From assembly GCF_000814675.1 (NCBI RefSeq), contig NZ_JWIG01000030.1:62001-126000 (forward strand): a stretch of 64,000 nt of DNA, given 5' to 3'. Below are positions 27,121 to 34,913 of the stretch, piece by piece. The notes under the pieces were generated by a model. That model did no database searches, had not been told where the DNA came from, and saw nothing but the letters and a program-made list of their open reading frames with translations. Numbering within the stretch: position 1 is the first letter of the stretch; each line of letters opens with the position of its first letter. A program made the translations under genes and the position numbers. The DNA comes from Pseudoalteromonas distincta (GTDB taxonomy: Bacteria; Pseudomonadota; Gammaproteobacteria; Enterobacterales; Alteromonadaceae).

Positions 27121-27423
27121 ATGGAATTATTACCCAGAGAAAGAGATAAATTACTCCTATTTACCGCGGGTTTATTAGCTGAGCGGCGGCTTGGGCGAGG
27201 ATTAAAGCTTAATTATCCAGAGTCGATCGCTTTTATCTCATTAGAGATCCTAGAAGGCGCGCGTGAAGGTAAAACGGTTGCAGAATTAATGGATTATGGC
27301 AGAACATTACTTAGTGTTGATATGGTGATGGAAGGGGTTGCTGACTTAATTGAAGATGTGCAAGTGGAAGCAACCTTCCCTGATGGTACTAAACTTGTAA
27401 CTGTTCACAATCCAATTGTGTAG
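27121..27423 (+). CDS. ureA: Urease gamma subunit
   Basis: 100 residues, the standard length. Starts with LLPRERDKLLLFTAGLLAER and contains KLNYPESIAFISLEILEGAR and the terminal FPDGTKLVTVHNPI. It is a structural subunit of the cytoplasmic (gamma-beta-alpha)3 urease. The gap to ureB is 8 nt. Confidence 0.97.
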   Translation: MELLPRERDKLLLFTAGLLAERRLGRGLKLNYPESIAFISLEILEGAREGKTVAELMDYGRTLLSVDMVMEGVADLIEDVQVEATFPDGTKLVTVHNPIV

Positions 27424-27431
27424 GAGGTAAT

Positions 27432-27752
27432 ATGATCCCAGGTGAGCTATTTCCAGCTGACGGTGACATCCATCTCAACCAGAATCGTCCAACCATTGAG
27501 ATTGAAGTGATAAATGAAGGGGACAGACCCATTCAAGTTGGATCTCATTATCATTTTTATGAAGTGAATCAGGCATTACTGTTTGAGCGTGAGTTAGCTA
27601 AAGGCTGGCGTTTGAATATTACCGCAGGTACAGCTGTGCGATTTGAACCAGGGCAGCGACGAACTATCGAGCTCGTTAAGTTTGCAGGCACTGGCACTAT
27701 TTACGGATTTAGAGCACAAGTGATGGGTCAATTGGAGAATAATAATGGCTAA
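27432..27752 (+). CDS. ureB: Urease beta subunit
   Basis: 106 residues. Starts MIPGELFPADGDIHLNQNRP and contains VGSHYHFYEVNQALLFER and TAVRFEPGQRRTIELV. It is a structural subunit that helps position the alpha-subunit flap. AGGAGGT precedes the ATG. It overlaps ureC by 8 nt. Confidence 0.97.
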   Translation: MIPGELFPADGDIHLNQNRPTIEIEVINEGDRPIQVGSHYHFYEVNQALLFERELAKGWRLNITAGTAVRFEPGQRRTIELVKFAGTGTIYGFRAQVMGQLENNNG

Positions 27753-29448
27753 AATTGATAGACGCGCTTATGCACATATGTTTGGCCCAACAACGGGAGA
27801 TAGACTTAGATTAGCAGATACAGCTCTTATAATCGAAGTCGAAAAAGATTACACAAATTATGGTGAAGAAGTAAAATTTGGGGGAGGGAAAGTTATTCGT
27901 GATGGCATGGGGCAAGGGCAGCTATCGTGCACCCTGACACCTGATTTGGTTATCACTAATGCTTTGATTATTGACTATTGGGGGATCATTAAAGCTGATG
28001 TTGGTATTAAAGACGGACGAATTGTAGCAATTGGTAAAGCGGGTAATCCTGATATACAAGATAATGTCACTATCGCGATTGGCCCAGGTACTGAGATTAT
28101 TGCAGGTGAGGGTAAAATATTAACCGCTGGTGGGATTGATGCACATATTCATTTTATTTGCCCACAGCAGATAGATGAAGCATTGATGTCAGGTGTTACT
28201 ACTATGATTGGCGGTGGCACAGGGCCGGCAACAGGTAGTAATGCAACAACCTGCACACCTGGTCCGTGGAACATCACTAAAATGCTCCAAGCAACTGAAA
28301 ATATGCCAATGAACTTCGGCTTTTTAGGTAAAGGTAACGCTAGTCTTCCTATCGCATTAGAAGAGCAAATCCAAGCAGGCGTGTGTGGCTTAAAGCTTCA
28401 TGAAGATTGGGGTACGACTCCAGCTGCAATTGATAACTGCTTAACCGTAGCCGATAACTATGACGTACAAGTAGCCATTCATACCGACACACTCAACGAA
28501 GCGGGTTTCATGGAAGATACCATGAAGGCTTTTAATTCAAGAACAATACATACCTATCATACGGAAGGAGCTGGGGGAGGCCATTCTCCGGATATTATTC
28601 GTGCGTGTGGCGAGTCGAATGTGTTGCCGTCATCAACTAACCCGACACGACCTTATACAGTTAACACGATTGATGAGCACCTTGATATGTTGATGGTATG
28701 CCATCATTTAGATCCATCAATTCCTGAAGATGTTGCTTTTGCTGACTCTCGAATTCGTAAAGAAAGCATCGCTGCAGAAGATATACTTCAGGATTTAGGA
28801 GCGATTAGTATGATTGCCTCTGACTCTCAAGCGATGGGCCGAGTTGGTGAAATGATTTGTCGAACTTGGCAAAGCGCTCATAAAATGAAAGTACAGCGTG
28901 GTCCACTAAAAGAAGACAGTGAACGTAACGATAATCATCGTGTTAAACGTTATATTAGCAAATATACGATCAACCCAGCGATTAGCCATGGTATCAGCCA
29001 TGAAGTTGGCTCCATTGAAGTAGGTAAGCTAGCAGATATTGTGCTTTGGAAACCCGCATTTTTTGGTATCAAACCCAGCCTAATTTTAAAGTCAGGCTTT
29101 ATTGCAGCTGCGCCAATGGGTGATCCAAATGCGTCCATTCCTACGCCTCAACCAGTGTATTATCGACCTATGTTTGGTAGTTATGGCAGCGCAGCAAGTC
29201 AGTTATCGATGACTTTTCTTTCTCAAGCTGCTATGGATAATGATATACCGAATAAAATTGGTTTAAGCCGTCTAACATCTGCCTGTAAACATACCCGAAC
29301 CATTTCAAAAAATGATATGCGCTTGAACAGTTGGCAGCCCACCATAGAAGTTGACTCCCAAACCTATGAAGTGCGCGCAAATGGAGAGTTATTAACCTGT
29401 GAACCATTAGCCATTCTGCCTTTAGCGCAGTTATATAGTTTGTTTTAA
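27745..29448 (+). CDS. ureC: Urease alpha (catalytic) subunit
   Basis: 567 residues, the usual length. The dinuclear nickel site is intact: His134 and His136 (GIDAHIHFICPQQ), carbamylated Lys217 (GLKLHEDWG), the AIHTDTLNEAGF and TYHTEGAGGGHSPD histidines, and the Asp of ASDSQAMGRVGE. The mobile flap with its Cys/His pair (LMVCHHLDPSIPEDVAFADS) is also present. It hydrolyses urea to ammonia and carbamate in the cytoplasm. Nothing suggests loss of activity. Confidence 0.98.
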   Translation: MAKIDRRAYAHMFGPTTGDRLRLADTALIIEVEKDYTNYGEEVKFGGGKVIRDGMGQGQLSCTLTPDLVITNALIIDYWGIIKADVGIKDGRIVAIGKAGNPDIQDNVTIAIGPGTEIIAGEGKILTAGGIDAHIHFICPQQIDEALMSGVTTMIGGGTGPATGSNATTCTPGPWNITKMLQATENMPMNFGFLGKGNASLPIALEEQIQAGVCGLKLHEDWGTTPAAIDNCLTVADNYDVQVAIHTDTLNEAGFMEDTMKAFNSRTIHTYHTEGAGGGHSPDIIRACGESNVLPSSTNPTRPYTVNTIDEHLDMLMVCHHLDPSIPEDVAFADSRIRKESIAAEDILQDLGAISMIASDSQAMGRVGEMICRTWQSAHKMKVQRGPLKEDSERNDNHRVKRYISKYTINPAISHGISHEVGSIEVGKLADIVLWKPAFFGIKPSLILKSGFIAAAPMGDPNASIPTPQPVYYRPMFGSYGSAASQLSMTFLSQAAMDNDIPNKIGLSRLTSACKHTRTISKNDMRLNSWQPTIEVDSQTYEVRANGELLTCEPLAILPLAQLYSLF

Positions 29449-29459
29449 ATGAGATGAAT

Positions 29460-29921
29460 ATGATTGAAGTACATATAAGAACACATGTTCCAACAACTGA
29501 GATAGATGACACAATCACGTTGGATTTTAATACCAGGCAAAAATCAAGAATTAAAGTACAAACTGATAAAGGGTTGGATGTTGGTATATTTCTTGAACGA
29601 GGAAAACCCTTACATATTGATGAAATATTAATTTCAGATTGCGGTAAAAAGATCCGCGTAAATGGGGAGCTAGAACCCGTTATTACTGCCTCTACAGAGG
29701 ATTGGCTTACATTTTCTAAAGTTTGTTATCACCTAGGGAACCGCCATACTCGGTTGCAAGTAGGTGATCGATGGTTACGTTTTCAGCCTGATCATGTACT
29801 TACCGAGCTGGTAACAAAATACCAGCTTAATGTCGATGAGACCCCCGCTATTTTTGAGCCAGAAAGTGGTGCGTACGCTAAACAATCAGATGGGCATTCA
29901 GCTCATCATCATCATGAATAA
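29460..29921 (+). CDS. ureE: Urease accessory nickel chaperone UreE
   Basis: About 153 residues from ATG 29460, which has a GAG 6 nt upstream; ATG 29454 would add two residues. N-terminal peptide-binding domain (LDFNTRQKSRIKVQTDKG, FLERGKPLHIDEIL), then the nickel-binding domain with CYHLGNRHTRLQVG. It ends with a short His tail (SDGHSAHHHHE). UreE hands nickel to UreG and the apo-urease complex. Confidence 0.95.
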   Translation: MIEVHIRTHVPTTEIDDTITLDFNTRQKSRIKVQTDKGLDVGIFLERGKPLHIDEILISDCGKKIRVNGELEPVITASTEDWLTFSKVCYHLGNRHTRLQVGDRWLRFQPDHVLTELVTKYQLNVDETPAIFEPESGAYAKQSDGHSAHHHHE

Positions 29922-29935
29922 TAAGTCCATTGCTA

Positions 29936-30619
29936 ATGAATAACCTTGCACTGACTCGCTTATTACAGCTTTGTAATCCTAATTTACCTATTGGTGGCTT
30001 TTCGTTTTCACAAGGGTTGGAATCTGCAATAGAAAAGGGGTGGGTAACTAATCCAACAGACTTAAACGAGTGGGTATCTACGATGCTGTTTGAATCTCTA
30101 GGCAATACTGACTTACCCTTACTCGCGCACCAGCGTAACGCGATACAAAGCAATAACTACGAACAGTTTGAAAAAAACGAACAGTTAATATGTGCTACTC
30201 GCGAAACAAGTGAAATTCTTATGGCAGAGCAAGCTATGGGTACAGCAATGCTTAGGCTTTTAAAAAATTTAAAGGGAGTTAACCATACAGAATCCCCGTT
30301 ATGGTTAACTGAATTTAATAAATTGAGTTTTATAAGTAGTTTTGCTATTGCTAGTCACCATTTTCAGCTAGATATCGATACAACGCTGACTGGTTATGCA
30401 TGGACGTTCGTTGATTTTCAAATTGCAGCGGCGGTAAAGTTAATTCCGTTGGGGCAAACGGATGGGCAAAACCTACTCTTTGAAATAGCTAAAAAAATAC
30501 CTGATTGCGTGACTCAATCACAATCTGTGCAATGGGATTGTATAGGTCAATCATTGCCTGGGCTTGCTATTGCAAGTAGTTGGCACGAACAACAATATTC
30601 AAGATTATTTCGTTCTTAA
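29936..30619 (+). CDS. ureF: Urease accessory protein UreF
   Basis: About 227 residues from ATG 29936; a TTG at 29930 is in frame. Family motifs are LLQLCNPNLPIGGFSFSQGL, CATRETSEILMAEQAMG, and SFAIASHHFQLDID followed by FVDFQIAAAVKLIPLGQTDG. UreF is an all-helical protein that bridges UreD and UreG during nickel insertion. Confidence 0.95.
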   Translation: MNNLALTRLLQLCNPNLPIGGFSFSQGLESAIEKGWVTNPTDLNEWVSTMLFESLGNTDLPLLAHQRNAIQSNNYEQFEKNEQLICATRETSEILMAEQAMGTAMLRLLKNLKGVNHTESPLWLTEFNKLSFISSFAIASHHFQLDIDTTLTGYAWTFVDFQIAAAVKLIPLGQTDGQNLLFEIAKKIPDCVTQSQSVQWDCIGQSLPGLAIASSWHEQQYSRLFRS

Positions 30620-30630
30620 GGAAAAAAATT

Positions 30631-31242
30631 ATGACAAAACAAACGCTCCGTGTTGGAGTAGGTGGTCCTGTAGGTTCAGGTAAAACCGCATTGCTAAAAG
30701 CGCTATGCCAAAAAATGAGCAAAAAATATAATATGGCTGTTGTCACTAATGATATTTATACACATGAAGACGCGCAGTTCTTAACGCGTCACGGCGTACT
30801 GGATGAAGATCGTATTATTGGTGTTGAAACAGGAGGTTGCCCACATACTGCGATACGTGAAGACGCATCGATGAATTTAGCGGCAATTGATGAACTCCAA
30901 CAGCGCCATGAAAATTTAGATTTTGTGCTCGTTGAAAGTGGTGGTGATAATCTAAGCGCAACGTTTAGTCCTGAGCTTTCAGACCTCACGCTCTACGTAA
31001 TTGATGTTTCAGCAGGAGATAAAATTCCGCGTAAAGGCGGGCCCGGCATTACAAAATCAGATCTGTTAATTATTAATAAAATAGATTTAGCGCCCTATGT
31101 GGGGGCATCGCTTGATGTCATGCAAGAAGACTCTCTTAAAATGCGCGGGAGTAAACCTTTTGTTTTTAGTAATTTAAAAACAGAACAAGGACTGGATGAA
31201 ATCATCAACTTTATAGAAACTGAAGGAATGCTACTTAAGTAG
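30631..31242 (+). CDS. ureG: Urease accessory GTPase UreG
   Basis: About 203 residues from ATG 30631, which has AAGGA upstream; the frame is open further back into ureF, but that extension is spurious. P-loop GVGGPVGSGKTALLKAL, the nickel-binding Cys-Pro-His in GVETGGCPHTAIREDAS, the switch region LVESGGDNLSATFSPELSD, and the guanine motif INKIDLAPYVG. GTP hydrolysis drives nickel delivery to urease. Confidence 0.97.
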   Translation: MTKQTLRVGVGGPVGSGKTALLKALCQKMSKKYNMAVVTNDIYTHEDAQFLTRHGVLDEDRIIGVETGGCPHTAIREDASMNLAAIDELQQRHENLDFVLVESGGDNLSATFSPELSDLTLYVIDVSAGDKIPRKGGPGITKSDLLIINKIDLAPYVGASLDVMQEDSLKMRGSKPFVFSNLKTEQGLDEIINFIETEGMLLK

Positions 31243-31255
31243 TGAGGAGAAAATA

Positions 31256-31429
31256 ATGAAATTTTTATTAATTGCACTTTCATTTTTTGCGTCAATTGCA
31301 AATGCCCATGAAGATCACATGTTAGCTGATAATGTGCATATTGCATATCATATTGTATTTTGGACCTTGGTTGCCTCGATTGTGCTGACATTCGTTTATC
31401 GTTATCTACAACGTAAAAAGAAAAAATAA
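31256..31429 (+). CDS. Small exported single-span membrane protein after ureG (57 residues)
   Basis: ATG at 31256 with a strong GAGGAG 7 nt upstream, 13 nt after the ureG stop; TAA at 31427-31429. It has a signal peptide (MKFLLIALSFFASIANA) and then a His-bearing extracytoplasmic piece (HEDHMLADNVHIAYH). A membrane segment (IVFWTLVASIVLTFVYRY) and a basic cytoplasmic end (LQRKKKK) complete it. Predicted topology is periplasmic N-terminus and cytoplasmic C-terminus. The four histidines just outside the membrane could bind nickel. It matches no family I know; spacing and ribosome site argue that it is a real last gene of the urease operon. Confidence 0.7.
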   Translation: MKFLLIALSFFASIANAHEDHMLADNVHIAYHIVFWTLVASIVLTFVYRYLQRKKKK

Positions 31430-31507
31430 CAAATGCGAACTGACCACTTTAAGCGGAATTAATTTTTTGCTTTAGGTAACCCATTCTAGCTTTACGTTAT
31501 ATTTTAC

Positions 31508-31537
31508 TCAAAGGGCTGCCTTTAAGCCGCCCTTTGA
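31508..31537 (+). terminator. Possible terminator of the urt-ure operon
   Basis: TCAAAGGGC and GCCCTTTGA form a 9-bp stem around a 12-nt loop, about 80 nt after the small gene. The following T tract is poor (AGAACAGTTTTATTG), so termination may be partial. The rest of the 31430-31767 gap holds only the palindrome at 31691. Confidence 0.45.
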
Positions 31538-31690
31538 AGAACAGTTTTATTGTTAAATAAGCGCTCTACGCCTGCCTTCATGAGTGTTTCAAACACGCTG
31601 CACATACTTAATTAACTTACTAATTAAATAGCAATACTTCCCTACGCTAAGGAATATGCCTAAGCTAATTTTAACCGTTTATGTTTTATC

Positions 31691-31706
31691 TGCGTCATAT
31701 GACGCA
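31691..31706. promoter_or_regulatory. Perfect 16-bp palindrome upstream of the first exported ureohydrolase
   Basis: TGCGTCATATGACGCA is its own reverse complement. It ends 61 nt before the ATG at 31768, a plausible position for an operator. The most obvious candidate protein is the LuxR-type response regulator encoded at 34914, but no second copy of the site was found by eye in the window. Confidence 0.5.
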
Positions 31707-31767
31707 TTGAGAACTTATCTTAAAAGGTAATAATAAAATACACCATAATAAAAAATAAGATGATGTT

Positions 31768-33276
31768 ATGAATCTCACCCAGTTTACTGCTATAGGTTTA
31801 GCAATTACTGCATGTATTACAGCAACTAAAGTGCATGCAAAAGCCGACGTTGATGCAGAAAAAGACACGCCATTTGTTGCTAATGTTGCAGGTCAAGTCC
31901 CCGCGAATATTGACTCCGCAACACCGGGTATGATCCCGTTAAAACCATTAGAAATCCCACAAAATGTTCTAGAAATTATCGATAAGCTCCCAGAGCAAAA
32001 ACAAGCGTTTATTAAAAGTGGTAAAACAAATGCGGTTTTGAGTAAAGAGCGTTTGTTTGATTTGCTATTAGATGCACCAGAAGATGAAGTGCAGAATTAT
32101 GTTGATACGATTATCTCGGTCTATGATCAAATAGAATTTAAAGCGGGCCGTGATACTGCCACGATAGAACTTAATAAAGATTCTGCCGATTTTAATACTT
32201 GGCGACTAAAGCGTCCTCAATCAATGAATCCACAAAGAGAGCCAGGCCCAATCTCGTTAGGGCGTTATATCGGGGGCGGACGTTCAGGTATACCTACATT
32301 TGCTAATGCGCCAGTGGCGCTAACGCCTGAAGATCTGACTGCTGGTAAAGTCGATGTTGCGATAGTCGGAGCGCCATTAGACATGGGTTCTGGTTGGCGT
32401 GATGCGATTCATGGACCTCGTGCTATGCGTATGCTCAGAAGAGGCACTGGCGGAACAGATGTTTCAACAATGGTAACCCCAGGAGCAGAGCTTAATATGG
32501 TTGATTACGGCAATGTTGCCATTGATCAATTAAGTACTGAACGTAGTGTTCAAGAGGTGCGTAGTGTGGTGCGCGAAATAGCCCAAACCGGTGCGATACC
32601 AATCATTATTGGGGGTGATCACTCATTGGAGTATCCAAATGTCGCCGCTATCGCGGATGTTTATGGTAAAGGTAAAGTGTCAGTTGTGCATTTTGATGCC
32701 CACTTAGATACCGGCAGAGGACGTGTTCACTTACTGAGTCACGGGCAACCTATTTATAGATTAATGAAAGAAGCACATATCAAACCTGAAAACTTTATTC
32801 AGGTAGGCTTACGTGCTCATTACAGTAAAAGTTACTATGAATGGGAAAAAGAAATCGGTATGAAATACCACACAATGGCTGAAGTTGAACGCCGAGGGTG
32901 GGATGCTGTGATGAACAGAGTGATAAAAGAGGCCACTGAAAACACCGAATACTTATATGTATCTTTTGATGTTGATGTACTTGATCCTGCCTTTCAACCC
33001 GGCACTGGCACCCCGGTTTCGGGTGGTTTAACAATGCGTGAGGCGATCCCCATTTTACGCAGGCTTTGTGCTGAAACTAAGCTCGTTGGTTTTGATATCG
33101 TTGAACTTGCGCCCGCTTTGGATACGACTTATGTCAGTGCGCTAAATGCGAACAGCTTAATGTATGCGTGTATGACTGGGATCGCGATGAAGAAAAAAGG
33201 CATAACAGAAAAAGGCTTTATCAGCGAGTTGTCTTCTGAACATGGACAAGATAATTATTACGGAGATAAAAAATGA
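31768..33276 (+). CDS. Exported ureohydrolase (agmatinase/arginase superfamily), catalytically intact
   Basis: 502 residues, far longer than cytoplasmic agmatinase (~306). It has a signal peptide (MNLTQFTAIGLAITACITAT..HA-KA) and a ~150-residue helical N-terminal region before the catalytic domain. All six metal ligands are present: His285 (GGDHSLEYP), Asp310, His312 and Asp314 (FDAHLDTG), Asp401 and Asp403 (SFDVDVLDP). The active-site His325 (LLSHGQP) and the Glu of VELAP are also there. The enzyme would hydrolyse a guanidino compound to urea plus an amine in the periplasm; the substrate is unknown. It directly follows the urea transport/urease operon and overlaps the next gene by 4 nt. Confidence 0.85.
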   Translation: MNLTQFTAIGLAITACITATKVHAKADVDAEKDTPFVANVAGQVPANIDSATPGMIPLKPLEIPQNVLEIIDKLPEQKQAFIKSGKTNAVLSKERLFDLLLDAPEDEVQNYVDTIISVYDQIEFKAGRDTATIELNKDSADFNTWRLKRPQSMNPQREPGPISLGRYIGGGRSGIPTFANAPVALTPEDLTAGKVDVAIVGAPLDMGSGWRDAIHGPRAMRMLRRGTGGTDVSTMVTPGAELNMVDYGNVAIDQLSTERSVQEVRSVVREIAQTGAIPIIIGGDHSLEYPNVAAIADVYGKGKVSVVHFDAHLDTGRGRVHLLSHGQPIYRLMKEAHIKPENFIQVGLRAHYSKSYYEWEKEIGMKYHTMAEVERRGWDAVMNRVIKEATENTEYLYVSFDVDVLDPAFQPGTGTPVSGGLTMREAIPILRRLCAETKLVGFDIVELAPALDTTYVSALNANSLMYACMTGIAMKKKGITEKGFISELSSEHGQDNYYGDKK

Positions 33277-34748
33277 ACAAACTAATTAAGTTTTCACCTA
33301 ATTCGACCGCAATAGTTTCATGTTTATTAGCAACTAGTTTATTAGTTGCCTGTACATCCACCATTGATAAAAGGGCTAAGCAAGAGGTTGTTTTACCGCC
33401 TACAGAGTCAGATAAATTAAGCTTGCTTACTGATGATGAACTAGCATTTTTACGAGATTCAAAAAAATTAGCATGGTTTGACTTAACCCAAGAGAAAGTA
33501 TTTAACCAAATTGCGACACGAGATGCTAAAGGTGTAAAGCAGTACGTATCAGACATGCAAAAAACAATGGCGCTAGCAACTTTCCAGCAAGGCCAAGACA
33601 ACGTTAATAATGTTAAAAATGGTATTTTAGAGCCTTTATCACCGCTATCAAATAGTGCTTCAATTCCTTTAAATACAAAAGCAGAAGGTTTTAACCGCAG
33701 CACAACATTGCTTCCTGCTATGTTAGATGAATACAAGCGTACGCCAGGCCCGATTAATTTACAGCGGTACGTTCATGAACAAGATGGTATCCCAACATTT
33801 GCTAATGCTCCTGTAGCTATTCGTATTGAGGACTTAATTGCTGGGAAAGTGGAAGTTGCATTTGTGGGTGTGCCGTTGGCGTTAGGTTCTGGTTGGAGAG
33901 ACTCGCAAAATGCACCGACTGTATTACGGGGAATGTATGGCTTAAGTGGCTATGATATTGCTGGTGGTGTAGACCCTACTAAATTATTAAACATTGCTGA
34001 TTTTGGGAATATCGCAACAGCCTATTTAAGTACAGAGTTGAATATTGATCACATTCGTGAGCAAGTTGGTGAAATGGTTAAAGCAAAAACTATTCCATTT
34101 ATAGTTGGGGGGGATCATTCGATCATGTACCCAACCGTTGCAGCAATGGTTGATAATTATGGCAATGGGAATATTAATGTCGTTCAGCTTGATGCTCACT
34201 ATAATGGTGCACTCGAACAAGATCATTACTATTCTGATGCACAAAGTGTATCACGGTTGCTTGAAGATAAGGTGCTTGTCGGCTCAAATTTACTCCAAGT
34301 TGGCTTGCGAGGACCTTCACAAGATAAAGAGTCTCTCGAGTGGTTAAATGAGCAAGCTATTCAATACCACACCATGGTTGAAATAGAGAAAAGTGGTTTT
34401 GAGGTCGTGCTGGACGCGAGTATTAAAAAACTTTCAACGCAAAAAACATTCATCTCATTTGATATGAGTGTACTTGATCCTGCTTATGCTCCAGGTGCCG
34501 GAAGGCCTATTCCTGGGGGCTTAACGATACATCAAAGCGTTAGAATGGTGCGTCGCATGTGCGCTGAAACACAAGTCGTTGGATTTGAAATGCTTGATGT
34601 TGCCCCTTATTTAGATCTCAGTTATAAAACGGCATTAAATGCAAATTATATAATGCATGCCTGCCTAACAGGGATCGCAATGCGCAAAGCAGGGATCACA
34701 GAGTCAGACTACACAGACCCTTTAGCACTAAATAATAGTCAAAAGTAA
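33273..34748 (+). CDS. Lipoprotein ureohydrolase homologue lacking metal-site and catalytic residues (probable pseudoenzyme)
   Basis: 491 residues, homologous along its whole length to the neighbouring exported ureohydrolases (GPINLQRYVHEQDGIPTFAN, VEVAFVGVPLALGSGWRD). It starts with a lipoprotein signal (LLATSLLVAC, Cys27); Thr at +2 favours the outer membrane. His282, Asp307, His309 and Asp397 remain. However, the third Asp of the DAHxD motif is Asn311 (DAHYNG), the second Asp of the SFDxD motif is Ser399 (SFDMSVLDP), the active-site His of SHGQ is Asp322 (SDAQ), and the conserved Glu is Asp (MLDVAP). It is unlikely to hold two metals. Its ATG overlaps the stop of the catalytic paralogue, suggesting a partner or anchor subunit. 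Confidence 0.85.
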   Translation: MNKLIKFSPNSTAIVSCLLATSLLVACTSTIDKRAKQEVVLPPTESDKLSLLTDDELAFLRDSKKLAWFDLTQEKVFNQIATRDAKGVKQYVSDMQKTMALATFQQGQDNVNNVKNGILEPLSPLSNSASIPLNTKAEGFNRSTTLLPAMLDEYKRTPGPINLQRYVHEQDGIPTFANAPVAIRIEDLIAGKVEVAFVGVPLALGSGWRDSQNAPTVLRGMYGLSGYDIAGGVDPTKLLNIADFGNIATAYLSTELNIDHIREQVGEMVKAKTIPFIVGGDHSIMYPTVAAMVDNYGNGNINVVQLDAHYNGALEQDHYYSDAQSVSRLLEDKVLVGSNLLQVGLRGPSQDKESLEWLNEQAIQYHTMVEIEKSGFEVVLDASIKKLSTQKTFISFDMSVLDPAYAPGAGRPIPGGLTIHQSVRMVRRMCAETQVVGFEMLDVAPYLDLSYKTALNANYIMHACLTGIAMRKAGITESDYTDPLALNNSQK

Positions 34749-34843
34749 CTTTATTATTGATAGCTTGTTAATTTATTGGAATGTAAATTGCACAGCTTGC
34801 ATATAACTAAAAAAAATCAGTAGTAAACTGAGTCTGTTAACTT

Positions 34844-34884
34844 TTGTATAGACCTTATTAGAGAGCCTAATAAGGCCTATACAA
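34844..34884. promoter_or_regulatory. 18-bp inverted repeat just upstream of the response regulator
   Basis: Arms 34844-34861 (TTGTATAGACCTTATTAG) and 34867-34884 are complementary at 17 of 18 positions around a 5-nt loop. It starts 95 nt after the lipoprotein gene and ends 30 nt before the ATG at 34914. It lacks a T tract and is AT-rich, so it fits an operator, or an unusual terminator, rather than a classical terminator. Autoregulation by the LuxR-type protein is possible. Confidence 0.5.
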
Positions 34885-34913
34885 TTAGCTTAACGGAGTG
34901 TGGGTGATTACAT

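Noticed and set aside
30580..30630. N-terminal extension of UreG overlapping ureF
   Set aside because: UreG proteins begin a few residues before the P-loop; ATG 30631 has a good AAGGA, and the extension is a shadow of the ureF 3' end.
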